Assembly: GCF_002127325.2 (NCBI RefSeq)
Contig: NC_035438.2
Location: 146,268,708-146,332,707 of the forward strand
Direction of reading: 5' to 3'
DNA: 64,000 nucleotides
Origin: Helianthus annuus
Lineage: Eukaryota > Streptophyta > Magnoliopsida > Asterales > Asteraceae
Below are positions 9,960 to 20,083 of this stretch, in pieces (the stretch's first letter is position 1; every line of letters starts with the position of its first letter). The notes below the pieces were generated by a model. The model was not told the DNA's origin. It saw nothing but the letters and a program-made list of their open reading frames with translations, and made no database searches. The position numbers were made by a program, and so were the translations under genes.

Positions 9960-10885
9960 TGGTTACAAGATGACCAATCCATTCCTATTACTATATCGAG
10001 TCCCTCTATTTTACGGAAACAAGGACAGCGGAAAAGAATGATTCCTAATGGATATAAAACATCCATCTAATATTTCTGAAGCAGTCTCTGAGGTACTATC
10101 GACCAATTCTACTTTATACTTAACGCTTAGAGTTTTAACAGGCAGATTTAATAATTTACAAAATCTATTGTCTACGAAAGACTTATCTGAACTAGAATCA
10201 AATAATACTCTAGCATGAGCGTTATTGATAAAGGAAGTACCTGTTGTGACATTGTCATCCTGAATAGCCTCTTGAGCATCCATTTGAGAGCTTCCAGCTT
10301 TGGTCTTCTTAGCCTCTCCAGGCTTCTTGGTTTTATTTGGGCAATTTGTTTTGACGTGCCCTATTTCATTGCAACCATAGCAGGTTGCTTCCTTTATGTC
10401 TTGGCACTCCAAAGTCTGGTGCCCTTTCTTATTACAAATTCCACAAGGCCTAGCTTGTGACTCTAAAGTGCATTTTCCTTTAGCCGCCTTCTTTGGGTAG
10501 CGGGTCTTTAGGTGCCCTTTCTCGCCGCAACCATAGCATGTGGCGTCCTTCAAGTCCTTGCACTCATGAGTCTTGTGATCCATTTCCTTACAAATGCCAC
10601 ATCCCCTGGTCTGTTCATAGAAGCATTTTTCGAAGTGCTTCTTCTTGCAGGTTTTACATTTAGGTTTTGACTTATCTGGCTTGGACTGGTTTGAACCGGC
10701 CTTACCCTTTTTGCAACCTTTATTTGGGGTAATATCGCACTTTCGCTTATGATCCTTTAATACACGGTCCACAGCGTTGTTCACAGCTGTATCTATTATA
10801 GCTGTAACTCGGTGCCCGTTAAGTTCAGTCTTGCATCATTATTCTGATCAACTGGATGATTGTGAGCTTCAGATGAGTCAGCCAT
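9960..10885 (-). pseudogene. Capsid-less Gag with five zinc knuckles plus protease (GypA)
   Basis: The main open stretch is 10011-10784. The likely original ATG is at 10885 (MADSSEAHNHP), one frameshift upstream. After an N-terminal helix (TAIIDTAVNNAVDRVL) the protein goes straight to a Lys-rich region and five CCHC-like knuckles, with no capsid domain between. A gypsy aspartic protease core follows (ARVLFDSSSDKSFVD), and beyond a stop, DIVIGMDW near 9970-10005. Here the catalytic triad is D-S-S instead of D-S-G as in GypB, so it is probably inactive. The fourth cysteine of knuckle three is Tyr in both copies. Confidence 0.8.
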
Positions 10886-11633
10886 GGTGAAGCTTCGAAG
10901 GCTACAAACCAAGTAATATTAATTTGTTTAATTACAGTGATTTGTCGAAGTTGATAATTATATAGCCATGGTGCAAATAAACCATATAGGCCAATAGATA
11001 GTGTTAATTTATTTGATTATGTTTTGCCTAGGTTTTTAAACAATCCATCTTTGGCGCTTAAACGAAATATAATCCTTCACATTTATTAGACAGGGGACAT
11101 AAGTCATGACTGTCAATGTCATACCGATATTTTATATAGCACAAGGGCTTGTTCCAAAGGACTTTTGATGGCACAGAGGCCTTGTCACTAGGGAAATTTT
11201 AAAACATAATCAATTATTCATTTGGATCGGAAAATTTCATAGTTCATTGTCTTGACAAGAAGTTATGAAATAAAACTATCTTTTTCATGTATACATCTTT
11301 GCCCGAAGGTATTCATCCCAACTGGATGTTTTGATGTGTACATCATGTTCGACATTTATTAGCCATGATTCCTATTGATCATTTAGGCTAAATAAGGGGT
11401 TTGGAAATTCCTAATATAAAGATGATAAGTGTGATTTTATCGCATCACCTATTGTCAGGAGTGTTAACATGTTTCCAAAGGTTAACAAGGATCTGAATCT
11501 CTTTTAAACAGGTTTTAACCTCGTAGCCAGGTCTTTAATGACATTCAAGCTAGGTTATACCCTTTAAGATTTTTTTAATATGTATACTGGCAGGAAAGGA
11601 ATGATATTTATTTTATTCAGGATTTTCATTATA
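10886..11633 (-). other. GypA 5' leader portion
   Basis: Non-coding in the element's own direction. Equals GypB 18271-19019. It contains one copy of the degenerate leader repeat described for GypB and is cut off at a TTATA microhomology. Confidence 0.6.
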
Positions 11634-12009
11634 GGCATAAAAACCATAGACGGCCATTATTTGGCATTCCCGAGAGTATAATCAAATATCATGAAGCTCC
11701 CGGTTTGTTAAAAGGTCACTCAGAGGTAAGAATTAACATGTTGACGCTTTTAACCCCTTTATTGCGCAAACTTTCAATTAATTATGCAAACGGCTACACT
11801 CGATCGACAAGTGGCTCATTTGTGAATATAAATCTCGTGAGAGGTTATTTAGAAACTTATTTTAGGTATGCGAACACTCCCAGTCCTTTCATAATCAATT
11901 TTTTTTTCGATTTTTCAAAAAATTAGTCCCTTAAATTCAATGTTTGACTTCATTAGGGTTTATTACACGTGTCAATACATTATTGGACGTGATTTTACGA
12001 GGTGTTACA
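11634..12009 (-). repeat. Truncated gypsy LTR stub in the tandem array
   Basis: Matches the right-hand end of the 4.2-kb LTR (23957-24329) and ends GGTGTTACA, followed by the element's purine tract. Its left 3.9 kb and the adjoining leader are missing. The junction falls in TTATA, present at both deletion ends (19015-19019 and 23952-23956). Confidence 0.85.
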
Positions 12010-12022
12010 TCCTCACCCCCTT
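12010..12022 (-). other. GypB polypurine tract
   Basis: On the minus strand AAGGGGGTGAGGA directly precedes the LTR start TGTAACACC. Purine tract plus TG marks the internal/3'-LTR boundary and sets the element's orientation. Confidence 0.75.
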
Positions 12023-12239
12023 AAAAGAAATCTCGACCTTGAGATTTGCTAACATGCTGGAAGTACTTTGTGTCACATAATGGACTTAATTTCTATAGCA
12101 TATCTGGAGCCTTTCCAAGCTCCCAAGTTGACCTCTATAATAGGTACATGTATCCTTTTGGGGCTTCTTAACTTGCCGATCTTTAATTGATGCGGGTTTC
12201 TCATCAAACCAAAAATCTTCATTAGTCTGCATATCATTA

Positions 12240-12943
12240 GATGATGATGCTTCTTGACTTATTGGGGAAACATATCCTTAAACCATTAGTGTGGGTCTCA
12301 TTGCGAGTTCCACCAAGCTCCTTAAATGGGTTTTAGCTCATAAGCTATTTGATCTTGATACATTCGATACCTTTGAATGATTTTATATATTTAGAGCTTA
12401 ACTAGTCTGATAATTAACAAATTGGCACACCCTTCCAGGGTGACGTCTTTTATTGAACCTTATTCCTTAATAAGAACTTAGGAGGGTTGTTACTTTCATA
12501 AATCCTTGATTTTCTGCCGAATACTGGCAACTTACAGATGATTATGGATTTGTTTGATCTTATTCGTTGTTTTCAAGGTAACTTTCAGATCCTGATAATT
12601 GGACTTACAAATCTTCTGTCTAACATTAGATGTTTAATATTCCATCTATACAAGGTCTCCCAAGGAGCAGCCTTAATACTTATACATCAACTATTATAGA
12701 AAAGCTTATCTTAAGGTGAGATGGTTATTCCATCCACTGCTTAAACTAATTTTAAGGAATAGCTAATCCTTGCCGTTAGTCGAACAAATCGAAGATCCTG
12801 GGCAGCTGATGGCAATTCTTAATTGTTGCCTAATTAGGGTTGCGGTAATCAAATGCATAAGCAAAATGAACCGTCTTTCTTAATTAACTATACCGAATTC
12901 TCAGAATATTGAGTTAGGCTATATGAATCCTTTATTTTAAAAC
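12240..12943 (-). other. Decayed internal sequence between integrase tail and RT relic
   Basis: About 700 bp without a convincing reading frame. From its position it should contain the scar of the deletion that removed RT, RNase H and integrase core. I could not place the breakpoint. Confidence 0.4.
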
Positions 12944-13156
12944 TTACTTAATCATGGTTTCGATTCTTCCAATGATGGTACTAGCCGTCTTAGAGATTTC
13001 ATAATAATATAACCCTAAATGGGATATAAATCTTAACTCTACTTGCCTCTCAGGAGGTAAACAGGGTAATCTCAGGAGAAGATAATCAAGATATAAGGAG
13101 GTTACGAAGATTTTCCAAATCTCTGGCTCTAGTTCATCCATCATTGCTTGTGTCAA
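12944..13156 (-). pseudogene. Gypsy reverse-transcriptase N-terminal relic (GypB)
   Basis: Same 70-residue reading as 8145-8357 with minor substitutions. LPPERQVELRF is the recognisable lead-in to gypsy reverse transcriptase. No catalytic motifs follow. Confidence 0.65.
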
Positions 13157-13411
13157 ATAAGTGACATGTTTATGTTATGAGTCCACGAATTCATTAATCG
13201 GGAATATTTACTTGGAAACTTCCATTCTGGATATCTTCTTTGAATACCTTTAGCTGACTTTAGTACCATATGACCATCGGAATATCTTTGTGGTCCCATG
13301 CATTAAACCTCCATACTAATCAGACATGGAAGCAATCTATGGAACATATTAAGATACACCAATCCTCATATGGCGCTTTTATCATACCGTCTGGTATTCG
13401 CAATCAATAAA

Positions 13412-15992
13412 TGTCACACCCCCAAAATGCCACCTAGGGAGTGTCCCTGTCAGGCGTGTGACAAACCAATAACGAGCCACTAATCATATTGAACCAATCA
13501 TAAATGTTGAATAAAATCATCAATTATTCTGAAAAGTACCGTTAATAAGTTTAAATGAAACCAACATGTTCAGCGGAAGCAAATAAAAGAAAACATAATT
13601 AACTGTTTCAAATTAAATGTATGAAATCAATAAACCCATCATTCGTATCCAATCAGCACGACCCATGACCACTCCAGCTACTTCAGACAGCAAGTTCCAA
13701 ATCCATATAATCTAACGACCTGCGAGCATGCAACAAGTGTATCAGACAACGCTGGTGAGTTCACAGTTTTACGAAAACGTTGTTTACCAAGTATGTAGTT
13801 AATCCATTGAAGTTAATTCCCGAAGTAATGTTGAAAACAATGTTGATAATACCCCAATACAAGACGGCTTCTGATTATTTTGCCCTTTCTCCAATGCTCC
13901 TATCAAAGCATTGGTCATGACTAGGTCATTAGTTCAACACCCGTCCTCCCAGGAACGGGGTGAGGTTGCCAAACCTAAGTAGCGCTACTAACTAATACCA
14001 TGTTACCTTCCAGGTAACCAAACAACACGGAGGGACTTTAAAGGTGATAGGAAGAGTATATTATCCAACATTCCTGTTTTTACCCAAAAGACTTATCCCT
14101 CCCAGGAATACCCACTGACTGTCCCAACCACCGGGACGCATGCTCAAGAAAGATGAACTCACCTTTGATTTGCTCGGTAAGATTAGTTACATGTTTAACA
14201 GTTGATCAACACGTCCTAACATGGTTGCCAATGGCAGTCAGTTTCGTGTACACATATATCACATATTCTTCTTACACATTATACAAGTAGCGAACAAATA
14301 AGGCACACATCATTACACAAGTTACAGCAAGTGTTCGTGCCATAAGTAAACTCACGTCACAAGTTCGTATTTCACAATGGCACATATCAAGCAGTTCGGT
14401 TTACATTCAAGTAAGCATGCAAGTTCACATACATGTAACAACTTAACAGTCAGTACATCAAACATTCAAGTGTGCGACTACGTTCCAGGTGTGCGGTCTA
14501 CTGTGCGACCGGACGCAACCATGAAGTGTGCAGTTTGTAGATTACCCGGCCCCTTTAGGGTCCGAAGGAAATGTGCGGTCCATTAGGGGGCGACCCACTG
14601 AATATTAACATACCATCATATATCATCAAAATTAATTAAGATATCCACAACAACAAAAAAAAACGTATGGCCTTTCATTTAATCGGATTAGATTAGTTAA
14701 CAAAATTATATTATCAAACCTTTGTATCAACCCACATGCACTCTCATCATCATCCTTATTCACTTTTGAATAGCTAACAAGAGAACATCAATCCAATCGA
14801 ACCCCATGTGATACACACTGTTCTATGTCATTGTATTAATAGGTTGAATTGTCGGCCATACTTTGCTAAGTCAAGTTAAGCAACCAATTAATGACAAAGC
14901 ATCATTATCTAACATGAATCCTAAACATCATATCGATTGTTCCCTACACATACACATCAGAGAGTTCATCATCATATTAGATCTATGTACCATTATCATT
15001 TGGTAACACCTAATATTCAAGATCACAAGACAGTCCATCACACCTAGCCGAGAGGGACCAGACTATGCACATCGACAAAATCGTGCAAGGGTTATCAAAA
15101 CATATCGTGCGTATGGAACATGATCAGCGACAACTTGTGTATGACTATATTTAAAAACATCTACAATCAATCCCTAAGATCATGCTTTGAGTCTAACATG
15201 ACAACCCATATTTAAATATCAATAATCATACTCATCACAACCTAGGCCACTACTGCCGTAAAAAAAAGAAGATAAGGATCGGTTTTGGCTTGTGCCTCTT
15301 TTTGGGAAGATAACTAACATGGCACTATGCACAGAACCCTATATCATCAATCATTAAACATCAATTATGCTACTAGACCTAACAGTCTGCACTTATTCAT
15401 GTAATTATCTTGCCATCATGCAAATATATCAAAATCTATAGCACACCAAGATTCAAACATATAATCAATCGACTAACCAATAAGAAGCATAGATAGAGAA
15501 AAAGATATTACCGAGAAGGATTTCAGGCGAAGAGGTAGACTAACACGTGAAGGAAGAGCTTCGAAGGGAGGGTTTTGTTGGATCCAAAGGACTGCCGCTG
15601 CTAACTAGAGGGGGTCTAGGGTTGGAGATATCGTACCACGTATACGTTTATAATGCGAACGGGGCCTGATCTTGTCCGGGTTGCTCTTGGGCCGAAGCCC
15701 AATCATGACAAAACAACATGTTTCGTCGGCTAACATGTTTCATCGTATCTCATGTTTCGCCATGCAGGGTGACGAAACGCATGTTTCTCTAATCACAACC
15801 ATTAAATTGTTATTAAGTGTTATAATCTTAACACAGTCGACATCATTGCACCACTAAACTCACCAACCATCCAAACTCAAATCTCTAATTTTTAACAGAT
15901 ACACATTTCATCAACACAAAACAGTTTGCCAAAACAGAATCTCTAAACAGGTGTTACGTGTCTGAAAAGTCTTGAAATCTCAGGTTGTCACA
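13412..15992 (-). mobile_element. Solo LTR (2,581 bp) of a Tekay-like gypsy family
   Basis: Starts TGTCACACCCCC and ends TTGTCACA, with a perfect 5-bp target duplication ATAAA at 13407-13411 and 15993-15997. The empty site is intact in GypA near 8608. It shares length, both ends and scattered internal blocks (for example GTGAGGTT...AGCGCTA...TAACTAAT near 13965) with the LTR at 60144-62663. Orientation is inferred from that relative. There is no internal region, so intra-element LTR recombination removed it. Near 15717-15786 it carries repeated ATGTTTCG and GACGAAAC motifs. Confidence 0.92.
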
Positions 15993-16875
15993 ATAAAGAT
16001 CAAAGAGATATCAACTATATGTGCTGACGCACTTCCTCAAGAGAGGGGATACTTCTAGAATTCTACGACTGAAGGTTTCTGACAGGTATAGAAGAAATGG
16101 TTCTTATGATTTCGCCTGTAAGTTTTACCTTACACTTAACATCTGGGGTTCTTACGGGAAAATTTCTAACAGTTTTCTAAGCTTATGGTCTTATGAGAGA
16201 TTTAGCAACATCTGAAACCAAACGTAACTCCTAGCAATAAAATCACGATAAAGGATTTATCTGGTGTCATTATTAAGGTGAACTGCCTCTAATCATTCAT
16301 CAGGAGGGTTATACACCTCCATTCTTAATCCTTTTAAACTTAGCTGCAAAATCCTTGACAATTTTAGGGCAGGCTCAGCTTTGACTGGTTGTTTCTTAAT
16401 CTATATAACGTGAGTAGCTGAGGTAGATCCATAATGGATTTATAATAAGCAGACTTTGAAACCTTAATGTGCCCTCCTTATTGCCGATGCTAATCCACCA
16501 ATAATTATTTGCATTAAGCTTAGATTTTTGGGTAATTTGAATAGAGCACTATCTCAGCCAATGAATTAAAATTTGCGACATACTGTCGACAGTCTAGAAC
16601 TTTTATGGTGAGAGTCAGAAAATTCTTATTCCATCTTTTTCCATCTTGTGATGCGGATAACAGGTTTTTCTAATAAGGTCCTTAAAACTTGGTCCATCCC
16701 ATAATGTATAAGAGGATCTTTCTTGTGGACTTCATTAATGTCCTCACTAATCAAGGGTATTGCCATCGAATGACTGTAACACATACTTCACCGTGTCCTT
16801 TCCAGCATAACCGCTGATACACCTAATGGTTTCAACTTCATCTAACAATGTCCTGCAACCGATGGCCCCTTTTTA

Positions 16876-17287
16876 CTATTGAAGTCTCTTGACTTCCAAG
16901 AGACGAGGTACTTTTAAGTACATCCTAAAAGGAATGGGATCCTTGCCATATATGATTTTGTTTGGGTTATTCTTCGCATTTGAAGTATGAATAAAGCTTT
17001 TCTTATGAGCAGCGACATGTGTTTTAGAGCAAGCAGCATTCGGCTTCTTGAACCATTTCATGACTTTTCTCATAGCCTTCCTGACAGCTGCGTTAATTAC
17101 CGTTTTGGAGATTAACTCCATTAACATTGTGGTTCACATTTGATGCACCATTAACATTTGTCGCCTTTCTAGCATCGCGACTGCTGTTTGTCTTTCCTGA
17201 GTTTTCCATACTCGAAGCTTTGGTATTAAATACCAAATTCAGCAGGTACATAGGCAATCCATACCCTATGTCTCCTTGAATTGTCAA
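16876..17287 (-). pseudogene. Gypsy protease-RT linker remains (GypB)
   Basis: Counterpart of 9491-9902. Frames 17093-17287 and 16876-17127 overlap. Conserved pieces include IQGD and GLPMYLLNLVF. Broken by the same frameshifts, so the damage predates duplication of the unit. Confidence 0.55.
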
Positions 17288-17344
17288 GGCTTACCATAAG
17301 GAGTCTTGATAACTACTTACTTCTTATTAACCATAATATGGGCT

Positions 17345-18270
17345 TGGTTACAAGATGACCAATCCATTCCTATTACTATATCGAGTCCCTCTATTTTACG
17401 GAAACAAGGACAGCGGAAAAGAATGATTCCTAACGGATATAAAACATCCATCTAATATTTCCGAAGCTGTCTCTGAGGTACTATCGACCAATTCTACTTT
17501 ATACTTAACGCTTAGAGTTTTAACAGGCAGATTTAATAATTTACAAAATCTATTGTCTACGAAAGACTTATCTGAACCAGAATCAAATAATACTCTAGCA
17601 TGAGCGTTATTGATAAAGGAAGTACCTGTTGTGACATTGTCATCCTGAATAGCCTCTTGAGCATCCATTTGAGAGCTTCCAGCTTTGGTCTTCTTAGCCT
17701 CTCCAGGCTTCTTGGTTTTATTTGGGCAATTTGTTTTGACGTGCCCTATTTCATTGCAACCATAGCAGGTTGCTTCCTTTATGTCTTGGCACTCCAAAGT
17801 CTGGTGCCCTTTCTTATTACAAATTCCACAAGGCCTAGCTTGTGACTCTAAAGTGCATTTTCCTTTAGCCGCCTTCTTTGGGTAGCGGGTCTTTATGTGC
17901 CCTTTCTCGCCGCAACCATAGCATGTGGCGTCCTTCAAGTCCTTGCACTCATGAGTCTTGTGATCCATTTCCTTACAAATGCCACATCCCCTGGTCTGTT
18001 CATAGAAGCATTTTTCGAAGTGCTTCTTCTTGCAGGTTTTACATTTGGGTTTTGACTTATCTGGCTTGGACTGGTTTGAACCGGCCTTACCCTTTTTGCA
18101 ACCTTTATTTGGGGTAATATCGCACTTTTGCTTATGATCCTTTAATACACGGTCCACAGCGTTGTTCACAGCTGTATCTATTATAGCTGTAACTCGGTGC
18201 CCGTTAAGTTCAGTCTTGCATCATTATTCTGATCAACTGGATGATTGTGAGCTTCTGATGAGTCAGCCAT
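17345..18270 (-). pseudogene. Capsid-less Gag with five zinc knuckles plus protease (GypB)
   Basis: Main open stretch 17396-18169. The likely original start is the ATG at 18270, separated by one frameshift. Knuckles in order: CKTCKKKHFEKC (atypical spacing), CGICKEMDHKTHEC, CYGCGEKGHIKTRY (last Cys replaced), CGICNKKGHQTLEC and CYGCNEIGHVKTNC. Knuckles 2-3 and 4-5 look like a duplicated pair, joined by similar linkers (KDLKDAT and QDIKEAT). The protease core VLFDSGSDKSFVD keeps the D-S-G triad, and DIVIGMDW follows after a stop near 17355-17390. A normal gypsy Gag would have a capsid domain of about 100 aa or more before the knuckles; it is absent. Confidence 0.82.
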
Positions 18271-20066
18271 GGTGAAGGTTCGAAGGCTACAAACCAAGTA
18301 ATATTAATTTGTTTAATTACAGTGATTTGTCGAAGTTGATAATTATATAGCCATGGTGCAAATAAACCATATAGGCCAATAGATAGTGTTAATTTATTTG
18401 ATTATGTTTTGCCTAGGTTTTTAAACAATCCATCTTTGGCGCTTAAACGGAATATAATCCTTCACATTTATTAGACAGGGGACATAAGTCACGACTGTCA
18501 ATGTCATACCGATATTTTATATAGCACAAGGGCTTGTTCCAAAGGACTATTGATGGCACAGAGGCCTTGTCAATAGGGAAATTTTAAAACATAATCAATT
18601 ATTCCTTTGGATCGGAAAATTTCATAGTTCATTGTCTTGACAAGAAGTTATGAAATAAAACTATCTTTTTCATGTATACATCTTTGCCCGAAGGTATTCA
18701 TCCCAACTGGATGTTTTGATGTGTACATCGTGTTCGACATTTATTAGCAATGATTCCTATTGATCATTTAGGCTAAATAAGGGGTTTGGAAATTCCTAAT
18801 ATAAAGATGATAAGTGTGATTTTATCGCATCACCTATTGTCAAGAGTGTTAACATGTTTTCAAAGGTTAACAAGGATCTGAATCTCTTTTAAACAGGTTT
18901 TAACCTCGTAGCCAGGTCTTTAATGACATTCAAGCTAGGTTATACCCTTTAAGATTCTTTTTAATATGTATACTGGCAGGAAAGGAATGATATTTATTTT
19001 ATTCAGGATTTTCATTATAATTATCCTGGATTTAATTAAAATATAACTATGGCACAAAAGGCCAAGTCACAAGGGCAACTATAAATTATAAACCATGATT
19101 TTGTAGAATCAAGGTATTTAGGCTTGAACGTTGTTCATTGCGTTTTCTTGACAGGGAGTTGTAGGCTACGACTGTCTTTTGTTTATATGACAATGAATAT
19201 GGCCCGTAAGTATTACATCCCTAATGGATGCTTAAATCACAAAATAAGAAAGGATTTTGGGAGAATCCAGTATAAGGATGATTTATGCGATTTTATCGAA
19301 CCACGTCTGCCAGGAATGTTAACATGTCACAGATGTTAACAAGGTTTTGAATCTTTTGAATAGGTTCTACCATCTTGGCCTTGTCTGAAATGACATATAG
19401 GCTATGTTTACCTTTAAGATTCTTTTTAATATTTAACGCAGAACAATCCTAAATTGAGATATTAATAAGGATCTAAATCTAATTGAGGAACGACCATCTT
19501 GGCCCTGTCTTAAATGACACATACGCTAGGTCTTGCCCTTTTTAGATTTTGCCATTTTATTATAATGGTAGATCTTATAAAAGGAATGTTATTTTAATTT
19601 ATTTCATATATTATATTCATATACAATGATATAAATGAAATTTAGATAAAACATTCCAATGATTTTTAAAGGAGGTACAGAATTGCCCTGAACGGGACTT
19701 GAAAGGAATAATGTTGTCCATGAAGGGACTGAAAGATAAGTATGCCCTTATAAGGACTTACTAAGGAAATGAATTTTAGCAAAAGGAGTTTCTTCTTCAT
19801 TTTATTTCTGAATGTTTCTTCCTTGGTTGCACGTTAATCCTAGTCGCAGTACGAAGCTCGGCCTTCCCTAGGCTTCAAATGGGGAGAATTTCCATTATGG
19901 CTTCTTTGCTTGGCGACATATTAAAATACATAGAATTGAAGGCAATAATTCTCCGAAAAGAGATGAGAGTATTCCTATGTTAAGTCTAGACTCAGAAGGT
20001 CTAAGGAATGTGCTACTGTGTCATTGAGATTAAACACAAAAGGCTAGTGTTTAATTCACTCAATGT
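18271..20066 (-). other. GypB 5' leader with degenerate tandem repeats
   Basis: Non-coding, 1.8 kb. A segment beginning with AACATGT...GTTAACAAGG and ending CTTTAAGATTCTTTTTAAT recurs at about 18850-18963 and 19318-19432, with a weaker third copy about 19462-19550, interspersed with related sequence. The ORF at 19124-19339 is an antisense chance reading in this repeat. Confidence 0.6.
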
Positions 20067-20080
20067 TGGCTCTGATACCA
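20067..20080 (-). other. GypB primer-binding site (tRNA-Met)
   Basis: The complement reads TGGTATCAGAGCCA, 14 bases matching the initiator tRNA-Met 3' end, three bases from the LTR boundary at 20084. Confidence 0.88.
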
Positions 20081-20083
20081 ACC

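Larger units (their letters stand above)
8019..11633 (-). mobile_element. GypA: partial internal copy of a chromovirus-like gypsy element
   Basis: Nearly identical to 12818-19019 once the solo LTR at 13412-15992 is removed (offset 4,799 left of it and about 7,386 right of it). It contains the same reverse-transcriptase relic and gag-protease remains. It ends abruptly in TTATA and joins an LTR end at 11634. This is half of a tandem LTR-internal-LTR-internal array whose middle was deleted. Confidence 0.85.
12010..20083 (-). mobile_element. GypB: second internal copy of the gypsy element, lacking most of pol
   Basis: Internal region from purine tract (12010) to primer site (20067-20080), minus orientation, interrupted by a solo LTR at 13412-15992. 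Excluding that insert it is about 5.5 kb. It holds a long leader, capsid-less gag-protease, a protease-RT linker, a reverse-transcriptase relic, and near 12100-12240 a decayed stretch (FDEKPASIKDRQVKK) reminiscent of the sequence leading into a chromovirus chromodomain. RT, RNase H and most integrase are gone, so the element was non-autonomous. It is flanked on both sides by LTR sequence. Confidence 0.85.

Noticed and set aside
13412..15992. DNA transposon, because the ends TGTCACAC and GTGACA look inverted
   Set aside because: TG...CA termini, a 5-bp target duplication and homology to the LTR of the chromovirus at 60144 fit a solo LTR better.
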